In this document: positions 36,867 through 44,832 of the stretch, piece after piece
How positions within the stretch are numbered: position 1 is the stretch's first letter
How the letters are laid out: the number at the start of each line of letters is the position of its first letter
DNA from: Clostridia bacterium
GTDB taxonomy: Bacteria; Bacillota_A; Clostridia; Oscillospirales; Acutalibacteraceae
Reading direction: 5' to 3'
Length of the DNA: 64,000 nt
Assembly: GCA_017456015.1 (NCBI GenBank)
Contig: JAFTLL010000003.1
Coordinates: 1 to 64,000 of the forward strand
Position numbers and translations under genes: made by a program
The notes under the pieces: generated by a model
The model's input: the letters and a program-made list of their open reading frames with translations, nothing else
Database searches by the model: none
What the model was told of the DNA's origin: nothing

Positions 36867-37757
36867 ATGAAGTGTTTATTGCAGAAGGCGGTTTCAGGAT
36901 TCTTTTATCTTGAAACCGCTGACGGCGTATTTGAGGCAAAAGCCCGCGGTGTATTAAAGCGCGACGGTATGTCGCCGGTGGCTGGTGATTGGGTAGAGGC
37001 TACATTTGAAAATGAGCAGCTTGTCATTCATGAAATTTATCCGCGCAAAAACTTTTTTGTTCGACCGCCAATGGCAAACATTGATAAGCTCTTTATTGTT
37101 TCTTCTCAATCCACACCAAAGCCAAACGCTCTTTTGATTGACCGGTTGATTGCAATTGCCGAAATGAAAGAAATGCAACCGATTTTGGTTTTTAATAAAT
37201 CAGATTTGGGTGATTTCGATGCAGATGTTCTTGATGCGTATCAAAAGTCGGGTATAACATTTTATGTCATTTCTTGCAAAGACAATCTGGGCATTGATTC
37301 GTTGCGGCAGGAAATTAAAGGCGCAGTATCTGCCTTCGTAGGCAATTCAGGTGTGGGGAAATCCACTTTGCTGAATTCGATTATTGGCCAATATCGTCAG
37401 CATACCGGGGATGTTAGCCAAAAATTGGGCAGAGGCCGCCACACAACAAGACAGGTAGAATTGGTGAAACTGGGCGATAACACCTATATCGCAGACACTC
37501 CGGGTTTCTCTACTTTGGATATGCAGGCCTATGAAACCTTTTATAAAGAGAATTTGCCACGCGGCTTTCGTGAGTTTGCGCCATTTGTCGGCAATTGCCG
37601 TTTTGCTACCTGTACACACACAACCGAACCGGGCTGTGCCGTTCTTTCCGCTGTGCAAAACGGTATCATTGGAAAATCGCGACACGATAGCTATATTTCC
37701 ATTTTTGATGAGGTTAAAAATCTGCAACCATGGCAAATTAAAAAGAAGAAAAAATAG
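36867..37757 (+). CDS. rsgA: Small-ribosomal-subunit biogenesis GTPase RsgA
   Basis: A 296-residue circularly permuted GTPase. The OB fold is N-terminal; the G motifs come in the order G4 (FNKSDLGD), G1 (GNSGVGKSTLLN), G3 (DTPGF). The C-terminal zinc site is NCRFATCTHTTEPGC. It matures the 30S subunit. Typical downstream genes rpe and thiN are missing; instead a small membrane protein and spoVM follow. Confidence 0.95.
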   Translation: MKCLLQKAVSGFFYLETADGVFEAKARGVLKRDGMSPVAGDWVEATFENEQLVIHEIYPRKNFFVRPPMANIDKLFIVSSQSTPKPNALLIDRLIAIAEMKEMQPILVFNKSDLGDFDADVLDAYQKSGITFYVISCKDNLGIDSLRQEIKGAVSAFVGNSGVGKSTLLNSIIGQYRQHTGDVSQKLGRGRHTTRQVELVKLGDNTYIADTPGFSTLDMQAYETFYKENLPRGFREFAPFVGNCRFATCTHTTEPGCAVLSAVQNGIIGKSRHDSYISIFDEVKNLQPWQIKKKKK

Positions 37758-37817
37758 TATGGAACCAAAATTCACCTCTTGTGTATAATGATAGTGTACA
37801 ATAAAGGTGGTGGTCAA

Positions 37818-37964
37818 ATGAAATTCAGAAAACGAAACAGAGGAGTTCTTGCCATTTCATTCGGCGTGGGATTTTTGTTTGCGTCCTTTTGTCCATCACA
37901 GTTATTGATTATTATTTTATCTTTGGCGGTAATCTGCTTGGGCGTTACTTGTGCCAAATGTTAG
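37818..37964 (+). CDS. Small hydrophobic membrane protein, unknown function
   Basis: A 48-residue protein starting at ATG 37818 with AAAGGTGG 8-9 nt upstream. It has a basic N-terminus (KFRKRNRG) followed by one long hydrophobic stretch or helical hairpin (residues 9-44) and ends in Cys-Ala-Lys-Cys. It lies between rsgA and spoVM, only 10 nt before the latter, and both may be cotranscribed. TATAAT at 37784-37789 could be a -10 box with no good -35. A sporulation-linked role is inferred from position only. Confidence 0.7.
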   Translation: MKFRKRNRGVLAISFGVGFLFASFCPSQLLIIILSLAVICLGVTCAKC

Positions 37965-37974
37965 GGTGGTTGTA

Positions 37975-38055
37975 ATGAAAGTAGTTGTGGTTCGCTCTCC
38001 CGGATTTTTAAAAGGTATTTTGCGCATGCTGTTTAAAATTAAAAAAGAAGCTTAA
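37975..38055 (+). CDS. spoVM: Stage V sporulation protein M (SpoVM), 26 residues
   Basis: The 26-codon frame after AGGGTGG encodes MKVVVVRSPGFLKGILRML and a basic tail KIKKEA. Its length is the same as Bacillus SpoVM (26 residues) and it shares the key features: N-terminal Lys, Pro at position 9 (the helix-breaking residue), FL at 11-12, Gly14, Ile15, Arg17. SpoVM is an amphipathic helix that senses the convex outer forespore membrane and recruits SpoIVA. Its location downstream of prpC-prkC-rsgA is the same as in Bacillus, which supports the call. A terminator follows 16 nt later. Confidence 0.85.
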   Translation: MKVVVVRSPGFLKGILRMLFKIKKEA

Positions 38056-38070
38056 ATTACATATAGAGTA

Positions 38071-38110
38071 AAGCCGCCGGATAGATTGGTCTATCCGGCG
38101 GCTTTGTTTT
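38071..38110 (+). terminator. Terminator of the rsgA-spoVM region
   Basis: AAGCCGCCGGATAG and CTATCCGGCGGCTT (38071-38104) form a 14-bp stem with a short loop, followed by TGTTTT. Confidence 0.9.
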
Positions 38111-38253
38111 CATTGATAAGCGTTATGCTGGCATATATCTTTTTGGAAATGAATATATTGAAATATACAGTGTTTTTATATAACGACGAACGCATATTTA
38201 TTTTGTAGAGCGAAGTCCGGCAAAACACAAAGCTGATTGAAGGAGAATGAAAG

Positions 38254-39783
38254 ATGGAAATAGCGGTAATGAAAGAGAAAGTCAATACCAAGCGAGCTTT
38301 GATGGAAAAGAATTTCGAGCAACCTATGGAAATGAGCATAAACCTGCCGGAATATTATCCGGATATTGAAAAAATATTGTCCTGCAAGGCCGAGACCTTT
38401 GTCGTCTCAAAAGCCGTTGAAGGCAACACATTGATACTAAACGGAACAAATAGTGCCTTGCTCATTTACCGAGATGCTGAAGGACAGATAAATTCTTTTA
38501 CAACAGCAGTCCCGTTTACCAAAAAAATTGAATTAAATTTAACAGAGCAAAGCTATATGATAAGTGCAAAGCCGGCGATTGCGTATTTTAATTATAAAGC
38601 CAGTAGCCCAAAAAAGGTGAATGTTCGAGGCGCTATCAATATTTTATTGGAGATTTTTGCTAAGGACACAATAGAAATTTTGGCCGATGCAGAAGAACCG
38701 ACACTTGAAACCATGCATGAAACTATGCAGGGAATGCGATTTTTTGGTAACACAGAGCAGAATGTTTTCATAGAAGAAGAACAGGTAATCGAAAACACGA
38801 AACCGCCGATCAAATGCATCTTAAAGGTTGTAAAAGACTGTAAGGTGGACAGTTGTAAGGTTATAAGCAATAAAGTCATTGTGAAAGGCTTGCTGTCTTG
38901 CCGGGTGATTTACTGCACAACCGAAGAAGAAATTGAAGAATTGCAGGTTGAGATTCCGTTCAATCAAATTTTAGATTTTGATGGCTTGAACGATACCTGT
39001 GTTTGTGTTGCCGATGTTGAACTTTGCAGCTTTGACATTACACCGAAAACAAATTATGAGGGTGAAACGCGCACCTTGGTCTTGACCGCAACAGCCTGCG
39101 TTAAAGTCGAAGCTTATCTTGGTAGTGAAATAAAATATATTTCGGATGCTTACTCCACCAAATATGAAATGAAAATGAACAAAAAGGAAATGGCATTTCG
39201 AGAATTCTTAGAAGAGATGGAGGAACGGTTTGTTTGTAAAAAAGAGATAGATTATCCCGATGAAATTATGGATATTGAAAATTGCTGGGGAGAAATAATG
39301 AACCTATCTGTGAAAACAGAGGGGACAGAAGCACAGATAAGCGGCAATCTCTTGATATGTGCATTGGTTCGGGATGGAAACAAACAATGTAAAATTATAG
39401 AACGGACCATCGATTTCAATTGGGCAAAAGCATTAAACCGGGAAGATGCAATGGAATACAAAATTTGTGCAAACGCCTATGTTTCGAACATCAGGTGCAA
39501 CCTGAGTAATAATGGTGTTGAGGTACATGTGGAACTTAAAATCACTTGCCGGATTTTCCGCGACCGTTCCATAGAGTGCCTTGATATATTGGAACTTTGC
39601 GAGGATAACCCGATAAAAAATACAGATTCTATCGGTGCCGTGCTCTATTTTGCAAAAAACGGTGACCGCGTATGGAATATAGCAAAGGAACATCATACCG
39701 CAAAAGCGTTGGTTATGGAATGCAATGCGTTAGAGGAAGATGTGATTCACGAAGATATGGCGTTGATGCTGCCGATTTTATAA
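38254..39783 (+). CDS. SPOCS (DUF3794) and LysM domain protein, SipL-like
   Basis: A 509-residue protein with repeated SPOCS/DUF3794 modules (for example INLPEYYPDIEKILSC near residue 30 and the repeated CKVISNKVIVKGLLSCRVIY pattern near residue 210) and a C-terminal LysM-like domain (about 455-509, KNGDRVWNIAKEH). This architecture matches SipL of Clostridioides difficile, which binds SpoIVA and is needed for coat assembly. AAGGAG lies 8 nt before ATG 38254. The 198-nt upstream gap holds the spoVM terminator and an AT-rich stretch that could hold a sporulation-sigma promoter, not clearly recognisable. The SipL role is inferred from architecture and neighbours. Confidence 0.85.
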   Translation: MEIAVMKEKVNTKRALMEKNFEQPMEMSINLPEYYPDIEKILSCKAETFVVSKAVEGNTLILNGTNSALLIYRDAEGQINSFTTAVPFTKKIELNLTEQSYMISAKPAIAYFNYKASSPKKVNVRGAINILLEIFAKDTIEILADAEEPTLETMHETMQGMRFFGNTEQNVFIEEEQVIENTKPPIKCILKVVKDCKVDSCKVISNKVIVKGLLSCRVIYCTTEEEIEELQVEIPFNQILDFDGLNDTCVCVADVELCSFDITPKTNYEGETRTLVLTATACVKVEAYLGSEIKYISDAYSTKYEMKMNKKEMAFREFLEEMEERFVCKKEIDYPDEIMDIENCWGEIMNLSVKTEGTEAQISGNLLICALVRDGNKQCKIIERTIDFNWAKALNREDAMEYKICANAYVSNIRCNLSNNGVEVHVELKITCRIFRDRSIECLDILELCEDNPIKNTDSIGAVLYFAKNGDRVWNIAKEHHTAKALVMECNALEEDVIHEDMALMLPIL

Positions 39784-39790
39784 AAAATAA

Positions 39791-39817
39791 CGGAGGAAGT
39801 CGGTTGGACTTCCTCCG
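39791..39817. terminator. Bidirectional terminator between SPOCS gene and SDR gene
   Basis: CGGAGGAAGTC/GACTTCCTCCG, loop GGTTG; T-rich on both strands (CTTTATAT forward, TTATTTTTT reverse). Confidence 0.88.
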
Positions 39818-39819
39818 CT

Positions 39820-40551
39820 TTATATATAAAAGCCGCCGTTGGCACCAATAATCTGTCCGGTAATGAAACTGGAATAACCGCTTGTTAAAAAGTAAATTGT
39901 TTTTGCGATTTCACCGGCATCGGCAATACGCCCTAAGGGCGTCTCTTCGGTTAGCTGCGATAGGGCTTGAATGGAGAGCGAGGAATTCATTCGGGTGGAT
40001 ACAAGACCGGGTGCAACACAATTTACACGGATATTGCTTGGTCCTACTTCTTTTGCCAACGCTTTGGTTAAGCCAATAACACCGGCTTTGGCCGCGGAGT
40101 AATGCACTTCACAGGAAGCACCGGTTTGCCCCCATACAGAGGATACATTTACAATATTTCCCGATTTTTGGTGAATCATATAGGGAAGTGCAGCTTGACA
40201 ACAATTGAAAACACCGGTCAAATTAACTGCCATCATATGTTCCCAATCGGAAACTGTGATATCAGAAAAAAGTTTTTGTGATGCAACGCCGGCATTGTTC
40301 ACCAATATATCAATACCGCCGAATTGTCTTTCTGCTTGCATAAACATCGAATTTACTTGTTCGCGGTCGCTTACATCGGCCTGCAAGGCGATACAGCGGC
40401 ATCCGTTTTCATTTAGAGAATCACAAAGAATTTTTGCTGATTCTTCGGAACGAAAATAGTTGATGACGACTTGGTAGCCCTTTTGCGCAAAAAGAATTGC
40501 GGTAGCGGAACCGATTCCGCTGGAAGCTCCGGTAATTAAAATTGTTTTCAT
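39820..40551 (-). CDS. SDR family oxidoreductase, FabG-like
   Basis: A 243-residue short-chain dehydrogenase with VITGASSGIGSA-type cofactor loop (ILITGASSGIGSA), NNAGVAS, Ser in VNVSSVWGQ, YSAAK, and the C-terminal ITGQIIGANGGF. It could be 3-oxoacyl-ACP reductase or the EF-P 5-aminopentanone reductase YmfI, which share this fold; isolated position away from fab genes slightly favours the latter or a stand-alone role. TTG 40578 is in frame, but ATG 40551 directly follows GAGGTG and gives the normal N-terminus. Confidence 0.85.
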   Translation of the reverse strand: MKTILITGASSGIGSATAILFAQKGYQVVINYFRSEESAKILCDSLNENGCRCIALQADVSDREQVNSMFMQAERQFGGIDILVNNAGVASQKLFSDITVSDWEHMMAVNLTGVFNCCQAALPYMIHQKSGNIVNVSSVWGQTGASCEVHYSAAKAGVIGLTKALAKEVGPSNIRVNCVAPGLVSTRMNSSLSIQALSQLTEETPLGRIADAGEIAKTIYFLTSGYSSFITGQIIGANGGFYI

Positions 40552-40725
40552 TTTACACCTCAAATGCCGAATAAGCAAATTGCATCGCTGGTAGGGGAGG
40601 CATAGTGCAAACCCACACCGATGTTTTGATTTATTATAACATTAAACCAAACAAAAAGCAATAGGTATCCAAAATAGGACACTATCCGTTGTGTGTTTTT
40701 ACCCAAATAATTTCTATATACTGTG

Positions 40726-40751
40726 GTTTACATAATATGTTTACATAATAT
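40726..40751 (+). repeat. Two perfect tandem 13-bp repeats upstream of proC
   Basis: GTTTACATAATAT occurs at 40726-40738 and again, immediately adjacent, at 40739-40751. The pair ends 20 nt before the -35 box of the proC promoter, a position suited to an activator or repressor site. Confidence 0.85.
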
Positions 40752-40771
40752 TTTTTATTTTGCGTTTTTCA

Positions 40772-40800
40772 TTGACAAGTAAAGAAAAATATTGTATAAA
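40772..40800 (+). promoter_or_regulatory. Promoter of proC
   Basis: TTGACA (40772-40777), 17-nt spacer, TATAAA (40795-40800). The rest of the 297-nt gap before proC is AT-rich with the tandem repeat and no gene. Confidence 0.85.
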
Positions 40801-40848
40801 TATATTATATAGTCAATTTTTATTGATATTTAGGGGTATTAACAAAAA

Positions 40849-41649
40849 ATGGAAACACTTGGCTTTATCGGTGTAGGTAATATTGCCACAGCGATTATAA
40901 AATCTGTTTTAAATTCAGGTTACATAACACCAGACAAAATCTGCTTATTTGATACGGATGAACAAAAATCAGCCGGCTTTCAAACTGCATATGGTGTGCG
41001 AGTTGCCACAGCTGCGGTAGATGTAGTAAAACAATGTGATTGTGTTATTATTGCAGTAAAGCCATCGGTTGTGGAAAGTGTTTTGAAAACAATTTCTCCG
41101 GTCGTTTCGAGTCAATGCATAGTAAGTGTTGCGGCGGGTATCTCACTTTCCTTTATTGGTTCGCATCTGCCGAAGGGTACATCGGTGATTCGCGTAATGC
41201 CGAACACGCCACTTATGTATGGCAACGGTGCCGCGGCGTATTCTGTCAACGCATCTGTCACTTCCACCCAAGCGGCCTTTGTTGAAAAGGTTTTTTCATC
41301 CAGTGGTTATGCTGCACAGGTCGATGAGACATTGCTCAATTCTGTTACTGCTGTTAGCGGCAGTTCGCCGGCCTTTGTTTTCCGCTTTATGCGAGACATA
41401 ATAGAAGAAGGCATGGCACAAGGTCTTCCGCAAGCCGTAGCAGAACAGCTTGTGATTCAAACGGTTATTGGCAGCGCAGTTATGTTGTGTAAAAGCGAAT
41501 TAACCGCTGATCAGCTGATTCGCATGGTAGCATCTCCGAACGGTACGACCGAGGCGGGACTTTCTGCTTTGGACAGCGCTGGATTTGACGCCTCTGTAAA
41601 AGGCGCGGTTAACTCTGCTTACCGCCGTTCAATAGAATTAACAAAATAA
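40849..41649 (+). CDS. proC: Pyrroline-5-carboxylate reductase
   Basis: A 266-residue enzyme for the last step of proline synthesis. The Rossmann motif is GFIGVGNIATAI; the substrate region has VIRVMPNTPLMYGNGA and AVSGSSPAFVF, and the C-terminal dimer segment VASPNGTTEAGLSALD is diagnostic. The ribosome site AGGGG is 12 nt from the ATG, longer than usual. It is followed by sporulation and recombination genes, 59 nt later. Confidence 0.95.
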   Translation: METLGFIGVGNIATAIIKSVLNSGYITPDKICLFDTDEQKSAGFQTAYGVRVATAAVDVVKQCDCVIIAVKPSVVESVLKTISPVVSSQCIVSVAAGISLSFIGSHLPKGTSVIRVMPNTPLMYGNGAAAYSVNASVTSTQAAFVEKVFSSSGYAAQVDETLLNSVTAVSGSSPAFVFRFMRDIIEEGMAQGLPQAVAEQLVIQTVIGSAVMLCKSELTADQLIRMVASPNGTTEAGLSALDSAGFDASVKGAVNSAYRRSIELTK

Positions 41650-41708
41650 CATATTTTGTCCACCTTTTACATATTATCTAACAGAACTAAAAAATTCAGG
41701 AGGATAAC

Positions 41709-42341
41709 ATGAAAAGGACAACCGTGGGAATTTTTTCATTTCAAAGTTATTTAGCTGATTTTAAGCGCTATCGTTCGCTACTGCTCTTGCTGTTCTGCTT
41801 TATTGGAGGGCTATTATGCGGCACGTTGCTTTTCCGTAACGCGGACAGCCAAATTTCATCTTCAATTTCAGATTACATTATCAACCATCTGTTAAAGCGT
41901 CAGGAATATTCCTTTTTTAAAATCTTTTGCGTATCATTGGCATCGCTTATGCCGTTTTTTCTCTCGGTTTTTGTATTGGGCTTGTCTCCCATCGGCCCCA
42001 TATTTATTCCGTTGACGATGCTTTTGCGAGGTTCAGGTATCGGTTTGATTTTCGGATACTTGTATAAGAACTATGAAATTAAAGGCATTGCTTTTTCTTT
42101 ACTGATTCTTTTGCCGGTCTTCTTATTTTCATCTTATATTCTGCTGCTGTCTGGATGTGATTCTCTTAAATTTTCCGGTTCTATGCTCCGAGCCTTTTCG
42201 CCAAAAGCTGAGCCGGTTTCCTTTGCCGGGAATTTCCGTCTATACATTAGCCGCTATATATTTTTTCTTTTTCTTATCCTGCTTTGTTCTTTTACTGATA
42301 CGATTTTTTCGGTTGCATTCATTCGATTTTTTGAACTTTAA
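41709..42341 (+). CDS. spoIIM: Stage II sporulation protein M-like membrane protein
   Basis: A 210-residue protein with about five hydrophobic helices (residues 22-42, 72-100, 115-128, 136-155, 183-205). The topology, size and the segment PFFLSVFVLGLSPIGPIFIP fit SpoIIM, part of the SpoIIDMP complex that drives forespore engulfment. It sits directly upstream of xerD as in Bacillus, which strengthens the call. AGGAGG is 5 nt from the ATG. Confidence 0.75.
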   Translation: MKRTTVGIFSFQSYLADFKRYRSLLLLLFCFIGGLLCGTLLFRNADSQISSSISDYIINHLLKRQEYSFFKIFCVSLASLMPFFLSVFVLGLSPIGPIFIPLTMLLRGSGIGLIFGYLYKNYEIKGIAFSLLILLPVFLFSSYILLLSGCDSLKFSGSMLRAFSPKAEPVSFAGNFRLYISRYIFFLFLILLCSFTDTIFSVAFIRFFEL

Positions 42342-42355
42342 GGGGTCGTTTTCTT

Positions 42356-43249
42356 ATGCAAATAGACTATTTAAAAAGTTTTTCCGTCTATTTAAATAAT
42401 GAAAAACACTGCTCAAAAAGCACTTTGGAATCCTATTTACGGGATATCAAAAGATTTTTTGAGTTTCTTTCGTCATACCCGATTGATGCAATTGCCGATG
42501 TCAATTCTGATATAGTGAATGCATTTATTGAATTTGAACAGAAAAGCGGAAAGTCTTATGCAACGATTTTGCGTAGTATTGCCTCGCTTAAATCGTTTTT
42601 TCAATATTTATTTCATGTGAATGCAATACAAAAAGTGCCAGATATTTCTGCAAAACCGGCGAAACCGCTTGAAAAAAAGTTCCCGGAAATACTAACAGGA
42701 GATGAAGTGAAACTCCTATTGGCGCAGCCGGACTGTACCGAAATGAAGGGCGTGCGTGACAAGGCAATGTTAGAATTGCTGTACGCAACTGGCATTCGTG
42801 TGTCCGAACTGGTAAATGTTTCGGTTACCGACATTGATTTGCAAATTGGAATTTTGCGCTTAAAATCCAAACTTTCCGAGCGTATTATTCCGCTTTATCC
42901 CTCCGCACTGAAATCAATTGCTACCTACATAAATAAAGTGCGATGCGTAGTTGCATATTCTCCGGAAGTTCAGACCTTATTTACTAATATGAATGGACAA
43001 CCAATGACCCGTCAAGGATTTTGGAAAATCATCAAGCAATATGCAGCAGCGGCAAATATAAAAAAAGAAATTACGCCGCACACTCTGCGCCATTCCTTTG
43101 CAACACATCTTCTTGAAAACGGTGCGCCGTTAAAGGATATCAAAGAAATTCTCGGCCATGCCGATATATCTTCAACGCAACTCTATACGCAAATCATGCG
43201 AAATCGCTATGCACAAACCTATAAAAAATATCACCCTTTGGCAAAATAA
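42356..43249 (+). CDS. xerD: Tyrosine recombinase XerD-like
   Basis: A 297-residue tyrosine recombinase. The N-terminal SAM-like core-binding domain covers residues 1-85. Catalytic residues are Arg in ATGIRVSELV, Lys in LKSKLSERIIPL, His-X2-Arg in TPHTLRHSFATHLLENG, His in ILGHADISSTQ and Tyr in QLYTQIMRN. Chromosome dimer resolution at dif is the expected role given normal length and location beside spoIIM, rather than a mobile-element integrase. Confidence 0.9.
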   Translation: MQIDYLKSFSVYLNNEKHCSKSTLESYLRDIKRFFEFLSSYPIDAIADVNSDIVNAFIEFEQKSGKSYATILRSIASLKSFFQYLFHVNAIQKVPDISAKPAKPLEKKFPEILTGDEVKLLLAQPDCTEMKGVRDKAMLELLYATGIRVSELVNVSVTDIDLQIGILRLKSKLSERIIPLYPSALKSIATYINKVRCVVAYSPEVQTLFTNMNGQPMTRQGFWKIIKQYAAAANIKKEITPHTLRHSFATHLLENGAPLKDIKEILGHADISSTQLYTQIMRNRYAQTYKKYHPLAK

Positions 43250-43252
43250 GGA

Positions 43253-43281
43253 TTGCATTTCCTTTGATTTTATGATAATAT
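43253..43281 (+). promoter_or_regulatory. Promoter of the riboswitch-gcdB transcript
   Basis: TTGCAT (43253-43258), 17-nt spacer, TAATAT (43276-43281), overlapping GATAAT at 43274. The start would fall about 5 nt before the riboswitch. Confidence 0.6.
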
Positions 43282-43292
43282 ATCTTTGTTAT

Positions 43293-43412
43293 AAAGGGAG
43301 TAGCTGGCGGTTTTAGCCGTTACATTAGCGTCATTACGGTTGCAACATTGATTTGTAACCCGCTTATGTATTAAACAGCAAGACTTTTACAGTGCTCATC
43401 ACCGTAAAAGTC
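43293..43412 (+). ncRNA. yybP-ykoY-like (Mn2+) riboswitch with terminator
   Basis: The leader begins AAAGGGAGTAGC (43293-43304) and closes with AACAGCAAGACTTTT, the paired 5' and 3' signatures of the yybP-ykoY family. Between them are a GGC/GCC hairpin and a longer arm (ACAT..GCG with CGC..ATGT, inner GGTTGCAA/TTTGTAACC). The P1 3' strand lies within AGACTTTTAC (43381-43390), which can instead pair with GTAAAAGTCT (43404-43413) to make a terminator followed by TTATTTTTT. The two folds exclude each other, so ligand binding should switch the gene on. Sodium sensing is an alternative because the downstream gene is a sodium pump. Confidence 0.65.
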
Positions 43413-43434
43413 TTTATTTTTTGGAGGTTTTTGA

Positions 43435-44541
43435 ATGGAAATTTTGTATGAAAATTTTGCCAATATTACGATTCAACAGGTCATTATGTGGGCTATTGGC
43501 GGCTTGTTGATTTATTTGGCAATCAAAAAAGACATGGAACCGACATTGCTTTTGCCAATTGGTTTTGGTGCAATTTTGGTTAATTTGCCGCTTTCAGGTG
43601 CGATTACGCAGGGCGATGAACCCGGCGCATTGAGCGTGCTTTTTGATGCGGGCATATCCAACGAGTTGTTTCCGTTGATTTTATTTATCGGCATCGGCGC
43701 AATGATTGACTTCGGTCCATTGCTTTCGAATCCCAAGCTTATGATTTTTGGTGCCGCGGCACAGTTTGGTATCTTCTTCACGCTTTCTTTGGCATCGCTT
43801 TTCTTTGATATGAATGACGCGGCTTCGATTGCCATTATCGGTGCTGCTGACGGTCCTACTTCCATCGTAGTAGCGCAGAAATTGGATTCCAACTACCTTG
43901 GCGCAATTATGGTTGCAGCTTATTCTTACATGGCGTTGGTTCCGATTATTCAGCCACCGATTATCAAGTTGATGACCACCAAAAAAGAACGCCTTATCCG
44001 AATGCCGTATGTGCAGAAGGATGTTTCCAAACTGACAAGAATTTTGTTCCCGATTATTATTACTGTAATTGCCGGTCTGGTTGCACCTGCTTCGGTTTCC
44101 TTGGTTGGATTTTTAATGTTCGGTAACCTCATTCGCGAATGCGGCGTTTTGAATTCTCTTTCCGAAACAGCACAAAAGGTTTTAGCAAACCTGGTAACGA
44201 TTTTCCTCGGTATCACAATTGCTTCCAGAATGCAAGCAGAGGAATTCCTTCGCAAAGAAACACTTTTAATTTTAGGCCTCGGCCTCTTTGCCTTTATCTT
44301 TGACACCTTCGGCGGCGTGCTTTTTGCTAAGATACTCAACCTGTTTTTAAAACAAAAAATCAATCCGATGATTGGCGCAGCAGGCATTTCTGCCTTCCCG
44401 ATGTCTGCACGCGTTGTGCATAAGTTAGGATTGGCAGAGGACAATCAAAACTTCTTGCTGATGCATTCTATCGGCGTAAATGTATCCGGGCAAATTGCTT
44501 CGGTTATTGCAGGTGGATTGATATTAAAGTTCTTTGGTTAA
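43435..44541 (+). CDS. Sodium-ion-translocating decarboxylase beta subunit
   Basis: A 368-residue, 9-11 helix membrane protein of the OadB/GcdB/MmdB family. The signature IAIIGAADGPTSIVVAQKL (about residues 130-150) carries the Asp used in Na+ transport, followed by SYMALVPIIQPPI and the C-terminal ISAFPMSARVVH. The family couples biotin-dependent decarboxylation to Na+ export. No decarboxylase alpha or biotin carrier gene is nearby, only a small gamma-like gene, so the partner must be elsewhere. GGAGG lies 7 nt before ATG 43435, right after the riboswitch terminator. Confidence 0.9.
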   Translation: MEILYENFANITIQQVIMWAIGGLLIYLAIKKDMEPTLLLPIGFGAILVNLPLSGAITQGDEPGALSVLFDAGISNELFPLILFIGIGAMIDFGPLLSNPKLMIFGAAAQFGIFFTLSLASLFFDMNDAASIAIIGAADGPTSIVVAQKLDSNYLGAIMVAAYSYMALVPIIQPPIIKLMTTKKERLIRMPYVQKDVSKLTRILFPIIITVIAGLVAPASVSLVGFLMFGNLIRECGVLNSLSETAQKVLANLVTIFLGITIASRMQAEEFLRKETLLILGLGLFAFIFDTFGGVLFAKILNLFLKQKINPMIGAAGISAFPMSARVVHKLGLAEDNQNFLLMHSIGVNVSGQIASVIAGGLILKFFG

Positions 44542-44563
44542 AATAGAACAAGGAGAGTTATTT

Positions 44564-44698
44564 ATGAATATTGAACAGTTCTTTAACAGTATTCCGTATA
44601 TGTTAAAAGGCATGTTGGGCATTTTTATCGTCACTGCGGTAATTATTTTGGCCGTCGTGCTCTTAAATTCCTGCTCAAAACGCTTTATAAAAAAATAA
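44564..44698 (+). CDS. Minimal OadG-like gamma subunit (44 residues)
   Basis: Starts at ATG 44564 after AAGGAG (13-nt downstream of the stop of the beta subunit gene region). It encodes a short N-terminal segment MNIEQFFNSIPYMLKG, one transmembrane helix (MLGIFIVTAVIILAVVLL) and a basic end KRFIKK. Sequence pattern and position match the N-terminal membrane part of OadG, the subunit that holds decarboxylase complexes together, but the hydrophilic zinc-binding tail of OadG is absent. Function by analogy only. Confidence 0.65.
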   Translation: MNIEQFFNSIPYMLKGMLGIFIVTAVIILAVVLLNSCSKRFIKK

Positions 44699-44702
44699 TT
44701 TT

Positions 44703-44746
44703 AAAAGACGGGGGAGAAGTTCAGATTGCTTTCCCGTCTTTTTTTG
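44703..44746 (+). terminator. Terminator of the sodium-pump operon
   Basis: AAAAGACGGG..A and T..CCCGTCTTTT arms with a run of seven T. Confidence 0.9.
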
Positions 44747-44773
44747 TAAGAATAGAATAAGCCGTAAACCGCA

Positions 44774-44802
44774 TTGACTTTTTAGGTCTAATCATGTATA
44801 CT
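44774..44802 (+). promoter_or_regulatory. Promoter of icd
   Basis: TTGACT (44774-44779), 17-nt spacer, TATACT (44797-44802). The ATG at 44794 falls inside it, so it is not the icd start. Confidence 0.8.
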
Positions 44803-44832
44803 TTACAAGAGAAAAGGAAAAGGATGGTTCTT

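Noticed and set aside
40726..40751. Replication iterons
   Set aside because: Only two copies, no initiator gene, and the position fits a promoter-proximal operator better.
42356..43249. Integrase of a mobile element
   Set aside because: Neighbour spoIIM and normal XerD length and motifs point to the housekeeping recombinase; no att repeats or element genes adjacent.
44794..44832. ATG 44794 as start of icd
   Set aside because: It lies inside the -10 region of the icd promoter, so it would not be on the transcript.
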